In this document: positions 16,715 to 26,579 of the stretch, piece by piece
How positions within the stretch are numbered: position 1 is the first letter of the stretch
Layout: the number at the start of each line of letters is the position of its first letter
Assembly (NCBI GenBank): GCA_020848735.1
Contig: JADLHO010000223.1
Coordinates: forward strand, 1 to 45,560
Length of the DNA stretch: 45,560 nucleotides
Direction of reading: 5' to 3'
DNA from: Planctomycetota bacterium
GTDB taxonomy: Bacteria > Planctomycetota > UBA1135 > UBA2386
Notes under the pieces: model-generated
Seen by the model: only the letters and a program-made list of their open reading frames with translations
What the model was told of the DNA's origin: nothing
Databases searched by the model: none
Made by a program: the position numbers and the translations under genes

Positions 16715-17803
16715 TCAGAAGAACTCGGTGACGGTCACCGCGCGCGCGAAGGTGCCGGTCGCCGCGGCGCGGTTGCTGCCGTTGGCGACGCGCGACGCGC
16801 GCAGGGTGGCATCGCCGAGCGGCGGGATGGAGACGACGCTCGCATCGCTGAAGGTCAGATCGCCGGCGCCCTGGCCGAGGACGCCCGAGACGCATTGCAC
16901 GTAGAAGCGTTGGCCGTCCTGCAGCGCGGCGGGGAGGCCCACGTAGCCGAACCAGTCGCCGGACGGATCATTGGCCACCGGCAGCGAGACGGCGACGTCG
17001 AGGGTGGGATACAGCGTGCAGTTCGTGCCCGTGGGCCAGGGCTGCGGCGCATGGCCGAGCCCGACGACCAGGGCGGTCGTCGCGCTGAGCTGGCCGAGCG
17101 ACGGCACGGCGTCGCGCAGATCGATCTCGAGCGAGAGCGAGGCGTTGAGGCCCCGCGTGGTCATGAAGCGCGCGCTCGCCGCGAGGTTGCTGCCGCTCAC
17201 CGCGCAGCCGCTGCCGAAGCGGTAGCCGGGCAGTTCGCTCCGGCCGTCGGTGGGGAAGTCCTGCGCGTCGAGGTAGGGCAGGAAGTTGACGTTGCTCCCG
17301 CGTGCGCTCGTGTTGCCGTGCACCACGATGTCGACGCAGAGGCCGCTCGCGCCGGCGGGCAGCGCGAACGGCGTCGCGTAGGGGATGCGGAACTCGAAGA
17401 ACGGCGCCGGGTCCGCCGCGGGGCGCGAGGTCGTGGGGAAGTTCAGCAGCGTGCGCGGCAGCACGGTCGCGAGACCGGCGCCGAGGTTGTCGGTGAAGGT
17501 CGTCGAGGCCTGGGCGGGGCTGCGGGCCGCGACGGCGAGCGCGATCTCGAGATCGACGCTGAAGGCCGCGACGTCGCTGCGCTGCGTCGTCGCATCGGCA
17601 CGGTAGGCGTGCCCCGTGATCGAGCGCGCCGACGCGCCCAGGTCGGCGTGGATCTGCTGGAAGCGCCCGTTCGCGCGCCCGAGCGGGTAGGGGCTGTTGC
17701 TGTTGCCCTCGAAGCGGTCGCGGTTGGCGGGCGAGACGATGGACTGTGCCGGTGCGACGGCGGCCAGCACGGCGGCGCAGGCGATGATCAGACGTGGACT
17801 CAT
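16715..17803 (-). CDS. Secreted protein of unknown family
   Basis: A 362-residue protein with a clear signal peptide (MSPRLIIACAAVLAAVAPA, cleavage before QS). The mature part begins SIVSPANRDRFEGNSNS and is rich in Ser, Thr, Asn and Gly with predicted beta strands and several cysteines, as in extracellular beta-sandwich proteins. No family, catalytic motif or anchor was recognised. The ATG at 17803 is preceded by a purine-rich AGAGGGAG ribosome site. A perfect 7-base hairpin (17821-17837) lies just upstream in the presumed leader. It is divergent from the ATP synthase operon. Confidence 0.7.
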   Translation of the reverse strand: MSPRLIIACAAVLAAVAPAQSIVSPANRDRFEGNSNSPYPLGRANGRFQQIHADLGASARSITGHAYRADATTQRSDVAAFSVDLEIALAVAARSPAQASTTFTDNLGAGLATVLPRTLLNFPTTSRPAADPAPFFEFRIPYATPFALPAGASGLCVDIVVHGNTSARGSNVNFLPYLDAQDFPTDGRSELPGYRFGSGCAVSGSNLAASARFMTTRGLNASLSLEIDLRDAVPSLGQLSATTALVVGLGHAPQPWPTGTNCTLYPTLDVAVSLPVANDPSGDWFGYVGLPAALQDGQRFYVQCVSGVLGQGAGDLTFSDASVVSIPPLGDATLRASRVANGSNRAAATGTFARAVTVTEFF

Positions 17804-17962
17804 GGCTCCCTCTGCTCCTCGGCTCGCGTGGCGAGCCTCTGATGCAGCCCGGGACCCGGCCGCGGATCGGGCGCACCGTGCGCTCGTCGTGGGCCGGGTC
17901 CAGGACCACGGGCTCAGGGAGACGAGGCGCCACAAAACGCGCGCGAAGCGAGCGCTCGACTG

Positions 17963-17990
17963 TTGAACCGGCGCTCCCGGTTCCTATCCT
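17963..17990 (+). promoter_or_regulatory. Candidate promoter of the ATP synthase operon
   Basis: TTGAAC (17963-17968) and TATCCT (17985-17990) are separated by 16 bases and fit a housekeeping sigma-70-type promoter. Transcription would start near 17997, about 60 bases before the first gene of the operon. A GC-rich hairpin (CCCCGC/GCGGGG near 18014-18030) would then lie in the leader. Confidence 0.45.
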
Positions 17991-18059
17991 GCTGCGCCTT
18001 CCGAATCGGCCCTCCCCGCGCGCAGCGGGGAACCGCTCCGGCCCGGCTCTTTCCGATCG

Positions 18060-18413
18060 ATGCCCGCTCCGTCCTGGACTCGAGGTTCCGATGCACTCGG
18101 CGCAGCCCTGACGCTCGCCGTGGCCGTCGCGCTCTTCGCGTTCGGCGGTCATCGTCTCGACCTCGCTCTCGAGTCCTCTCCCGTCTTCGTCCTCGTCGGT
18201 CTCGCGCTCGGCGGCGTGGGTGGTTTCATCCACGTCCTGCGGGTGCTCGCTCCGGACCTGCTGCCCTTCGGCAAGTCGCGCCAGCCGCGCGACTCCGCCG
18301 CGGAGCAGGCAGCAACGGAGCAGGCAACCGCGGAGTCGTCCGCTGCGAAGCCATCGGCCGATGGACCGTCATCGCGCGGCGACGCCGATGCCGGATCGCC
18401 GCCGAGGACCTGA
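18060..18413 (+). CDS. atpZ: AtpZ/AtpI-like ATP synthase accessory membrane protein
   Basis: A 117-residue protein with two membrane helices (about residues 12-28 and 40-60) separated by a short loop, GGHRLDLALESSP. The second helix carries the glycine-rich VLVGLALGGVGGFIHVLR typical of the AtpZ/AtpI family. Such proteins help assemble the c-ring or carry Mg2+ for the Fo sector. The tail (75-117) is a charged, disordered Ala/Ser/Glu stretch. It is the first gene after the candidate promoter and 91 bases upstream of a second small membrane gene, at the start of the complete atp operon, which supports the call. Confidence 0.75.
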   Translation: MPAPSWTRGSDALGAALTLAVAVALFAFGGHRLDLALESSPVFVLVGLALGGVGGFIHVLRVLAPDLLPFGKSRQPRDSAAEQAATEQATAESSAAKPSADGPSSRGDADAGSPPRT

Positions 18414-18503
18414 GGGCTGCGGGCGCGCCTCGAGCCGCGTCGATCCTCTCGCGTCCCCTCCGCCTTCCCTCCCGCTCACGAACCCTCCGCGTCCCACGTC
18501 CCG

Positions 18504-19052
18504 ATGACGGTCCTCGCCATGAACGCCGCAGAGCAGCACGCCCGCGCCGCCGCGTCCGATCGCGTGGTGCCGCTGCGTCGCGTCGTGCTGCCGGGAACGC
18601 TCTTGGCGATGGGGGCGGCGCTGCTCGTCGGCGTGATCCTCCGCTTGCCCGAAGGTGTCGCCGCTCACGCGCTCGCCGGCATCGCCGCGGCGACGATCAC
18701 CGGCGTGCTCGGCGCCGGCCTGAAGGCACGCGCGGTGGCGAAGCCCGCGCAGGACCCGCAGGCGGGCACGGCGCTCCAGGCGGCGATCCTCGGCGACTTC
18801 GTCCTGCAGCTCTTCGTCGTCGGCGGAGGCACGCTCGCGCTCTTCGTCGCGGACACGAAATTCGAATCCATTGCCGGTTTTGGGCTCGGCTTCGCAGCGA
18901 TCGCACTCGCGCACCAGGCGGGTTCGTCGCTCGTGCTCGCCAAGGCGCTGAGGCGCCGCGCGGCAGCCGCGGTCCGCACCGCACCATCCGCTCCGACTCA
19001 CGCACCTTCGACTCACGACGCTCGGATTCGCGAGGTCGAGAAACCCCAATGA
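18504..19052 (+). CDS. atpI: AtpI-like ATP synthase protein I
   Basis: A 182-residue protein with four probable membrane helices between residues 28 and 150 (for example VLPGTLLAMGAALLVGVIL and FVLQLFVVGGGTLALFV). Position and topology match AtpI, which assists Fo c-ring assembly; the sequence is weakly conserved, so context carries the call. ATG 18504 is used, but ATG 18519 is a possible alternative. The C-terminal tail is Thr/Ser/Pro-rich and encoded by DNA with a CGACTCACG direct repeat. The stop overlaps the atpB start by 4 bases. Confidence 0.65.
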   Translation: MTVLAMNAAEQHARAAASDRVVPLRRVVLPGTLLAMGAALLVGVILRLPEGVAAHALAGIAAATITGVLGAGLKARAVAKPAQDPQAGTALQAAILGDFVLQLFVVGGGTLALFVADTKFESIAGFGLGFAAIALAHQAGSSLVLAKALRRRAAAAVRTAPSAPTHAPSTHDARIREVEKPQ

Positions 19053-19972
19053 GCCTGATCCGGATCCTGCTCTGCGCCGTGGCACTCGTCACGGGCGCCG
19101 TCGCCCAGGCCACGGGCGAGCACGCGCAAGGCGGTGCCCATGCTCAGGGCACGATGGCGATGGACAGCTCGGCCTTCTTCACCGAGCTCTATTCGCACCT
19201 GCAGCCGCACGCGCTCGGCGCGGCCCACGGCCCGCTGCCGGAAGGCGCGCAGCACGAGGCGCCCTCGGTCTTCACGTTTTACAACGTCAACGCCGCGCAG
19301 CTCGTCGCGCTCGGCCTCATGCTCGTCGTGTTCATGGCCGTGCTCGCGAGCTTCCGCTCGACGCGCACGCCCTGGCTGCTGCGCGTGTTCCGGGGCTTCT
19401 GCCGCTGGATCCGCGACGAGATGGTCTTCAAGGTGATGGGCGAGGAAGAGGGGCGCAAGTTCGCGCCGTACTTCATGTACCTCTTCTTCTTCATCGCGTT
19501 CATGAACCTCGTGGGCCTGATCCCGAGCAGCGTGACGGCGACGGCCTGCGTCTTCGTCACCGCGGCGCTCGCGATCCTGACCTTCGTGATGATGGTCGGG
19601 GGCGGGATGATGCATCAGGGCGCGGTCGCGTTCTGGAAGCACCTCCTCCCGCACGGGCTGCCCGCCTGGCTCGTGCCGCTCATGTTCGTGCTCGAGGTGA
19701 TCGGACTCCTGGTGAAGCCCTTTGCGCTCACCATCCGACTCTTCGCCAACATGCTGGCGGGTCACCTCGTCATCTACTCCTTCGTGGGGATGATCTTCCT
19801 CTTCGCCAAGATGTTCGAGATGGGCTTCTTGTCGTGGGGGACCGCGCTGCCGGCCGTCGGCATGGGCGTGTTCATCAGCATCATCGAGGCCTTCGTGGCG
19901 CTGCTGCAGGCCTACATCTTCACGTATCTCAGCATCATCTTCGTCCAGCAGTCGCTCCACCCCGCTCACTGA
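19049..19972 (+). CDS. atpB: F1Fo ATP synthase subunit a
   Basis: The 307-residue subunit a forms the proton half-channels next to the c-ring in the cytoplasmic membrane. The essential arginine lies in ALTIRLFANMLAGH, and the last two helices (GMGVFISIIEAFVALLQAY, TYLSIIFVQQSLH) are standard. The N-terminus has a signal-like segment (MSLIRILLCAVALVTGAVA) followed by a His/Gly-rich stretch before the first conserved helix near residue 85, making it longer than E. coli AtpB. Its ATG overlaps the previous stop by 4 bases. Confidence 0.95.
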   Translation: MSLIRILLCAVALVTGAVAQATGEHAQGGAHAQGTMAMDSSAFFTELYSHLQPHALGAAHGPLPEGAQHEAPSVFTFYNVNAAQLVALGLMLVVFMAVLASFRSTRTPWLLRVFRGFCRWIRDEMVFKVMGEEEGRKFAPYFMYLFFFIAFMNLVGLIPSSVTATACVFVTAALAILTFVMMVGGGMMHQGAVAFWKHLLPHGLPAWLVPLMFVLEVIGLLVKPFALTIRLFANMLAGHLVIYSFVGMIFLFAKMFEMGFLSWGTALPAVGMGVFISIIEAFVALLQAYIFTYLSIIFVQQSLHPAH

Positions 19973-20084
19973 TCGCGTCGCGCGATCGGCGGCATCGCCG
20001 CGCTCGCGCACGCGCCTCGGTGGGCGGCGGATGACCGCCGGACGAGACCCTCGGCTTCTTCCCCTTTCCTTTCTCGAAACGTCC

Positions 20085-20103
20085 GTCGACGCCCCGCGTC
20101 GAC
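20085..20103 (+). promoter_or_regulatory. Hairpin just upstream of atpE
   Basis: A perfect 8-base stem (20085-20092 with 20096-20103) and a CCC loop lie in the atpB-atpE spacer, ending 6 bases before the AGGAG ribosome site (20110-20114) of atpE. Subunit c must be made in about ten-fold excess, and structured leaders with strong ribosome sites are one known means. A processing or translation role is inferred. Confidence 0.5.
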
Positions 20104-20120
20104 TCTCACAGGAGACCCTG

Positions 20121-20363
20121 ATGCTCTCGTTGATCCTCGCTTCCGCCGGCATCGGTGCCGGTATCGCCGCCGGTGGTTCCGTGATCGGCGCCGGCATCGG
20201 CATCGGTCAGATCGGCGCCTCGGCCGGCGAAGGCATCGCCCGCCAGCCGGAGGCCGCGGAGACCATCCGTGGCAACGCGCTGCTGCTCGCGGCCCTCGTC
20301 GAAGGCGTCGCGTTCTTCGGCGTCGTCGTCGGCCTGCTCTTGTCCTTCAAGGTCACGGCCTGA
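20121..20363 (+). CDS. atpE: F1Fo ATP synthase subunit c
   Basis: An 80-residue two-helix proteolipid of the rotor ring. The first helix carries the glycine-packing motif GAGIGIG (23-29), the loop has RQPEA, and the ion-binding carboxylate is E61 in AALVEGVAFFG. Residue 28, aligned with the Na+ ligand glutamine of sodium-type rings, is isoleucine, and residue 62 is glycine rather than Ser/Thr, so proton coupling is inferred. The start is fixed by a strong AGGAG six bases upstream of ATG 20121. It is preceded by a hairpin. Confidence 0.96.
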   Translation: MLSLILASAGIGAGIAAGGSVIGAGIGIGQIGASAGEGIARQPEAAETIRGNALLLAALVEGVAFFGVVVGLLLSFKVTA

Positions 20364-20371
20364 TTCCCGCC

Positions 20372-20944
20372 ATGCCGGCCATCGCCCAGATCCTCGGCGC
20401 CGAGCTCGGCGTGCTGCTGGCGGCCCCGTCGCCGGCGCTCGCCGAGGGCGGCGGCTTCAATCCCTTCGAGTTCGCGCCGGGCGCGGCGATCTGGACGATC
20501 GTCATCTTCGTCCTCGCCCTCGTGCCGATGTGGAAGTTCGTCTTCGGGCCGATCACCAAGGCCCTCGACGAGCGCGACCGCAAGGTCGACGAGGCCCTGG
20601 CCGCGGCCGAACGCGCGCGCAAGGAAGCGGAGGAACAGACCGCCGCGACCCGCGCGGAGCTCGAGAAGGCGCGGCACGAAGCGCGCCAGATGGTGCAGGA
20701 GGCCACGGCGCGCGCCGAGCGTCAGGCCCAGGACGAACTCGCCCGGGCCCGCGTCGAAGCGGAGCGTCAGCTCCAGCAGGCGCGGACCGAGATCGACGCC
20801 CAGAAGCGCAAGGCTCTGGAGGAGATCCGCCGCGAGGTCGTCGGGCTGGCCGTCGGCTCGGCCGGTGCCATCCTGAAGCGCGACGTCGACGACGCGGCGC
20901 ATCGCCAGTTCGTCACCGAGTTCCTCGGAGGCGCGAAGCGATGA
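20372..20944 (+). CDS. atpF: F1Fo ATP synthase subunit b
   Basis: The 190-residue subunit b is the peripheral stalk that holds F1 against Fo. A short N-terminal segment precedes one membrane helix (AIWTIVIFVLALVPMWKFVF, about residues 39-58), then a long charged coiled coil (about 65-150) and the C-terminal delta-binding part. The N-terminal 25 residues (LLAAPSPALAEGG) look like a cleavable signal, which some bacterial b subunits have. It follows atpE by 8 bases and overlaps atpH by 4. Confidence 0.93.
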   Translation: MPAIAQILGAELGVLLAAPSPALAEGGGFNPFEFAPGAAIWTIVIFVLALVPMWKFVFGPITKALDERDRKVDEALAAAERARKEAEEQTAATRAELEKARHEARQMVQEATARAERQAQDELARARVEAERQLQQARTEIDAQKRKALEEIRREVVGLAVGSAGAILKRDVDDAAHRQFVTEFLGGAKR

Positions 20945-21489
20945 GCACCCTGTCCCGTCGCTGGGCGCGTGCCCTCTTCGAGGTCGCAGCGAGTCAATCC
21001 GCGGTCGACGCCGTCGCCGCGGACCTCGCGGGGATCGACGGGGTGCTCGCCGATCCCGAGCTGCGCGAGTTCATCGCACGGCCCGAGCTCCAGGCGACGG
21101 CCCGGCAGGTGATCCAGCAGCGCCTCGGCGAGGGGCGTCACGCCCTCGTCCGCAACCTGCTCGGCGTGCTCGCGGAGCGCCGCCGGCTCGGGCTCCTGCT
21201 CGAGCTGCGCCTCGCGTTCGACGAGCTCGTCCTCTCCTCACGCGGTGAGGTGCGGGGTCTCGTCGAGACCGCGCACGCGCTCGGCGAGGCCGAACGCGAA
21301 CGACTCGCCGCGACCGCGGCGAAGCTGTCCGGGCGAGTCGTGCACCTCGCGGTGCAGGTGAAGCCCGAACTGATCGGCGGCATCCGCCTGCGCGTGGGCA
21401 ACACGCTCTGGGACGGCAGCGTCGCCCAGGCCCTCGACGAGCTCCGCGAGCGCCTGCTCGAGGCGCCGCTCGCGCGGGCCGCGCATTGA
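20941..21489 (+). CDS. atpH: F1Fo ATP synthase subunit delta
   Basis: The 182-residue delta subunit links the b stalk to the top of the alpha/beta hexamer. The N-terminal helical domain (RRWARALFEVA to about residue 105) and the C-terminal strand region VKPELIGGIRLRVGNTLWDGS are typical. The ATG overlaps the atpF stop by 4 bases. A 172-base spacer then separates it from atpA. Confidence 0.93.
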   Translation: MSTLSRRWARALFEVAASQSAVDAVAADLAGIDGVLADPELREFIARPELQATARQVIQQRLGEGRHALVRNLLGVLAERRRLGLLLELRLAFDELVLSSRGEVRGLVETAHALGEAERERLAATAAKLSGRVVHLAVQVKPELIGGIRLRVGNTLWDGSVAQALDELRERLLEAPLARAAH

Positions 21490-21661
21490 GACTGCAGCTG
21501 AGCCCCGACCGTCCTGCGCCGGCGCGAGCCGCGACGGCGCCCCGGATCGGAGCAGAGACCGACTTCGCAACGACTTCGCCGGTGACTCGCGCAGCGACTG
21601 CGCCGAGCCCATCGGAACCACGCATTCACACTCGACAACGCGATACATCCAGGACACCCCG
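21490..21661 (+). other. atpH-atpA spacer with short direct repeats
   Basis: This is the longest gap inside the operon from atpB onward. CGACTTCGC occurs twice (21560-21568 and 21571-21579), followed by related GACTCGCGC and GCGACTGCG words. An AGGA ribosome site lies about 8 bases before the atpA ATG. No reading frame here looks coding and no convincing internal promoter was found. Confidence 0.45.
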
Positions 21662-23206
21662 ATGGATCTGAAGGCATCCGAGGTCACGAGCGTCCTCAAG
21701 AAGGAGATCGAGGGCTTCGAGGGTTCGACCAAGAAGTCGAACGTCGGAACCGTGCTCTCCGTCGGCGACGGCGTCGCACGCATCCACGGTCTCGACGACT
21801 GCATGATGAGCGAACTCGTCGAGTTCGTCGGCAGCGGCGTCTCCGCGATGGCGCTGAACCTCGAAGAGGACAACGTCGGCGTGGTGCTGCTGGGCGACGA
21901 GACCAAGGTCAAGGAGGGCGACACCGTCCGCACGACCGGTCGCGTCATCTCCGTGCCGACGGGCATGGGCCTCATCGGCCGCGTGGTCGACGCGCTCGGC
22001 GTCCCGATCGACGGCAAGGGCAGCATCAACTACACGGAGAAGGACTTCCGTCCCATCGAGGGCCGCGCGCCTTCGGTGCCGGAGCGCCAGCCCGTGAAGG
22101 AGCCGCTGCAGACCGGCATCAAGTCGATCGACGCGATGATCCCGATCGGCCGTGGCCAGCGCGAGCTGATCATCGGCGACCGCGCGACGGGCAAGACCGC
22201 GATCTGCGTCGACACGATCATCAACCAGCTCACGACGGGCGGTGGCGATCCGACGAACAAGGACCAGGTCATCTGCATCTACGTCGCGGTCGGGCAGAAG
22301 CAGTCGACGGTGAAGGCCGTCGTCAAGAAGCTCGAGGAGACGGGGGCGATGCGCTACACGATCGTCGTGTCGGCGCCGGCCTCGGCACCCGCGGCCATGC
22401 AGTTCCTCGCGCCCTACGGTGGCTGCGCGATGGGCGAGCGGTTCCGCGACGAGGGCCGCCACGTCGTCATCTTCTACGACGATCTCTACAAGCAGGCGCT
22501 CGCCTACCGCCAGGTCATGCTGCTCCTGCGCCGTCCGCCGGGTCGCGAGGCGTTCCCGGGCGACGTGTTCAACCTCCACTCGCGCCTCCTCGAGCGCGCG
22601 GCCAAGCTGAGCGCGGCGCTCGGCGGTGGCTCGCTCACGGCGCTGCCGATCGTCGAGACGCAGGAAGGTGACGTGTCGGCCTACATCCCGACGAACGTCA
22701 TCTCCATCACCGACGGCCAGATCTTCCTCGAGTCCTCGCTGTTCAACGCCGGCCAGCGTCCCGCGGTGAACGCCGGCATCTCGGTGTCGCGCGTCGGTGG
22801 CTCGGCGCAGATCCCGGCGATGAAGAAGGTCGCCGGCGGTCTCCGCATCGGCCTCGCGCAGTACCGCGAGCTCGCGGCCTTCGCGCAGTTCGGCAGCGAC
22901 CTCGACAAGTCGACGCAGCAGGCGATCAACCGCGGCCGTCGTCTCGAGGAACTGCTCAAGCAGCCGCAGTACGAGCCGGTGACCGTCGAGGAACAGGTCG
23001 CGGTGATCTACGCAGGCACCTCGGGTGGTCTCGACGAGGTGCCGGTCAACCGCGTGCTCGAGTTCGAGCGCGCCTACCGCGATCACCTCAAGGCCAACCA
23101 CAAGGGCCTGCTCGAGACGATCCGCAAGGACAAGAAGTGGAGCGACGATCTCGCGAAGCAGTTCGACGGGATCTGCGCCCGGTTCCGCGGCGAGTTCCTC
23201 GCGTGA
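21662..23206 (+). CDS. atpA: F1Fo ATP synthase subunit alpha
   Basis: The 514-residue non-catalytic alpha subunit of F1. It has the N-terminal beta-barrel (27-95), the nucleotide-binding P-loop GDRATGKT (172-179) and the conserved ALGGGSLTALPIVETQ and QAINRGRRLEELLKQPQ blocks. Length and start match the family; it opens MDLKASEVTSVLKKEIEGF, the helix that contacts delta. It is preceded by a 172-base spacer, so it may receive its own processing or ribosome loading. Confidence 0.98.
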   Translation: MDLKASEVTSVLKKEIEGFEGSTKKSNVGTVLSVGDGVARIHGLDDCMMSELVEFVGSGVSAMALNLEEDNVGVVLLGDETKVKEGDTVRTTGRVISVPTGMGLIGRVVDALGVPIDGKGSINYTEKDFRPIEGRAPSVPERQPVKEPLQTGIKSIDAMIPIGRGQRELIIGDRATGKTAICVDTIINQLTTGGGDPTNKDQVICIYVAVGQKQSTVKAVVKKLEETGAMRYTIVVSAPASAPAAMQFLAPYGGCAMGERFRDEGRHVVIFYDDLYKQALAYRQVMLLLRRPPGREAFPGDVFNLHSRLLERAAKLSAALGGGSLTALPIVETQEGDVSAYIPTNVISITDGQIFLESSLFNAGQRPAVNAGISVSRVGGSAQIPAMKKVAGGLRIGLAQYRELAAFAQFGSDLDKSTQQAINRGRRLEELLKQPQYEPVTVEEQVAVIYAGTSGGLDEVPVNRVLEFERAYRDHLKANHKGLLETIRKDKKWSDDLAKQFDGICARFRGEFLA

Positions 23207-23283
23207 GTTCCGCGGGCGCCACGCGCGTGGCGCCCTCGACCAAGTCCTCCAGCGCATCACCGCACCGCCCGAGCCGCTAGCCG

Positions 23284-24168
23284 ATGGCCAACGTCAAGGA
23301 ACTCCGCGGACGCATCAAGTCGATCGCCAACATCGCCAAGATCACGAAGGCGATGGAGATGGTGGCGTCGATGAAGCTGCGTCGTGTCCAGGGTCGCGCG
23401 GCCGCCTTCCGCCCCTACACCGAAGAGCTGCGCAGCCTCCTCGAGCACCTCGGCGACTTCGTCGGCACCGACGCCGACCTGCCGCTGTTCCGCCGCCGGG
23501 AGGTCAAGACCATCGGCGTGCTCGTCATCACCTCGGATCGCGGTCTCTGCGGCGCCTACAACGCCAACGTGCTCGCGAAGGTGACCGCGCTCCGCGCGAG
23601 CGCCGAGGCCGAGGGCAAGCAGCTCGTCTTCTACGTCATCGGCAAGAAGGGCTACGCCTGGCTGGGCCGCCGCGGCCTGAAGGTGAAGCACTTCTATGCG
23701 GAGCCGCCGCTCGAGAGCCTCGACTTCCGGACGGCGCGCGTCGCGAGCGACGACCTCGTCGGCGCGTTCCAGAAGGGCGAGCTCGACGAGGTCCGCCTCG
23801 TCTTCACCGCCTTCCATTCCGCCGCGCGTTTCGAGCCCCGCAACGATCGATTCCTGCCGGTCGGCAGCGATCTGGTCGCCACCGAGGAGGCGAAGGTCAA
23901 CGCACGGCAGAGTTCCTATCTGCTCGAGCCCGATCCGCAGGCGATCTTCGAGCGCATCCTTCCCAAGTACCTCCAGACGGTCGTGATGGACGCGATGATC
24001 GAGTCCCTCGCCGCGGAGATGGCCTCGCGCCGCATGGCCATGAAGGGCGCGACGGACGCCGCGAGCCGCATGGGCAAGGAACTGAAGAAGAAGTACAACC
24101 GCGCGCGTCAGGAGACCATCACGAAGGAGCTGCTCGACATCGTCGGCGGCGCCAGCGCGGTGTCGTGA
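23284..24168 (+). CDS. atpG: F1Fo ATP synthase subunit gamma
   Basis: The 294-residue gamma subunit is the rotating central shaft of F1. The N-terminal coiled-coil helix (LRGRIKSIANIAKITKAMEM) and the C-terminal partner helix (AASRMGKELKKKYNRARQE) are clear. The conserved VLVITSDRGLCGAYN lies near residue 80. It follows atpA by 77 bases. Length is normal for the family. Confidence 0.97.
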   Translation: MANVKELRGRIKSIANIAKITKAMEMVASMKLRRVQGRAAAFRPYTEELRSLLEHLGDFVGTDADLPLFRRREVKTIGVLVITSDRGLCGAYNANVLAKVTALRASAEAEGKQLVFYVIGKKGYAWLGRRGLKVKHFYAEPPLESLDFRTARVASDDLVGAFQKGELDEVRLVFTAFHSAARFEPRNDRFLPVGSDLVATEEAKVNARQSSYLLEPDPQAIFERILPKYLQTVVMDAMIESLAAEMASRRMAMKGATDAASRMGKELKKKYNRARQETITKELLDIVGGASAVS

Positions 24169-24211
24169 GCGCGACGCGGGTCCAAGGCATTTCCTCAAAC
24201 AGCTTCAACAC

Positions 24212-24241
24212 AGTCGATCGAGACAGAGTCGATCGCGACAG
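24212..24241. repeat. 15-base tandem repeat ahead of atpD
   Basis: Two abutting 15-base units (24212-24226 and 24227-24241) differ at a single base and lie 15 bases upstream of the atpD GTG. Each unit contains GTCGATCG. The pair fills much of the atpG-atpD spacer and could fold or be a relic of slippage; no known function was recognised. Confidence 0.6.
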
Positions 24242-24256
24242 ATTCGGAGACGACCA

Positions 24257-25720
<1,464 letters not shown>

Positions 25721-25745
25721 GCCGCACGAACCGAGGAACCCTCAC

Positions 25746-26177
25746 GTGACCAAGACCCTCCGCCTGCGCATCGTGTCGCCGGACGCCGTCGTCTTCGACG
25801 GCAAGGTCCGCAGCGTGCAGTTCATGGGCATCGACGGGAGCTACGGCATCCTGGCGAACCACGCGCCGCTGATGACCGCGACCCTGCCCGGCGTGCTGAA
25901 GCTCGAACTCGAAGAGGGCAAGCGCGAGGAACTCGTCGTCACCGACGGCTTCGCCGAGATGCGGGACAACCTGCTCACCTTCGTCTGCGAAGCCGGCGAG
26001 CGCGCGAAGGACATCGACGTGGCCCGCGCCCGCGAGGCCGAGAAGCGCGCCCGCGACCTGCTCGCCAACCGCGCCGCGCTCGCCGCCGAAGACGTCCTCA
26101 AGGCCGAGGACGCGCTGCGCCGCGCGATGGTGCGCCAGCTCGTCGGTCAGCGCTCGGGCGCCAGCGTGGATCTCTGA
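25746..26177 (+). CDS. atpC: F1Fo ATP synthase subunit epsilon
   Basis: The 143-residue epsilon subunit binds gamma and can inhibit ATP hydrolysis. The N-terminal beta sandwich (LRLRIVSPDAVVFDGKV, SYGILANHAPLMTATLPG) and the two-helix C-terminal domain (ARAREAEKRARDLLANRAAL onward) are complete. It starts at GTG 25746, 25 bases after atpD, and ends the operon. The accessory island begins after it. Confidence 0.95.
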   Translation: MTKTLRLRIVSPDAVVFDGKVRSVQFMGIDGSYGILANHAPLMTATLPGVLKLELEEGKREELVVTDGFAEMRDNLLTFVCEAGERAKDIDVARAREAEKRARDLLANRAALAAEDVLKAEDALRRAMVRQLVGQRSGASVDL

Positions 26178-26579
26178 GCGGGTGGTGGGGCGCGAAACCG
26201 CCGAAGCTCACCCCGAGTGCGGGGATGACGATCGGGCGTGCCGGGGCTTGGCCAGCGGCCTGACATTCAGCTTGGGAATGTGGGGCAGGGAAGGCGTTTT
26301 GCCTGTGTCCGGCGGCTCGCCAAGGTGCCGAAAGCGTCGGTATTGCAACGGGTTGTGTTGGCGTAGAGCGAACTCGTTGCCGAACTGACGATCACGCGGC
26401 ATGCCTGCGATTCCCGGGAAGCGAGTTACAACGAAAGTTGCAGCCGGTCCGCGTTGCCAGGCCAGCAACGATCGGAAGGTGACGAAGCGCAGTTTGCTGG
26501 TGAGGCACGGGAGAGCTGGGGCGGGATCTGCCAATCTGGTTGCGTAACCCGCCGGTGATCGCTAGGTTTCGCAAGCAGA
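26178..26579. other. Intergenic region between atpC and the abiE cassette
   Basis: About 400 bases with a visibly lower GC content than the ATP synthase genes. A weak stem (26208-26228, TCACCCC/GGGG-A-TGA) follows atpC and might help end its transcript, but it has no T-run. Short open frames exist on the minus strand; none is recognisable. An inverted repeat at 26452-26470 may be an operator for the downstream antitoxin gene. Confidence 0.5.
26452..26470. promoter_or_regulatory. Inverted repeat, possible AbiEi operator
   Basis: CGTTGC and GCAACG form perfect 6-base arms around a 7-base centre, 109 bases upstream of the abiEi start. AbiEi antitoxins are known to repress their own promoter by binding inverted repeats upstream, so this is a candidate site. 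The distance is somewhat long and the arms short. Confidence 0.3.

Noticed and set aside
14098..16731. Long plus-strand open frame opposite the sigma factor and hslU
   Set aside because: It covers complete, well-recognised genes on the other strand and has no protein-like features.
20121..20363. Sodium-type c-ring because of Gln30 near the carboxylate
   Set aside because: Counting back from E61, the Na+ ligand position is residue 28 (Ile), not 30, and residue 62 is Gly rather than Ser/Thr.
26208..26534. 108-codon minus-strand frame upstream of abiEi
   Set aside because: No recognisable domain, ribosome site or neighbour support; treated as intergenic.
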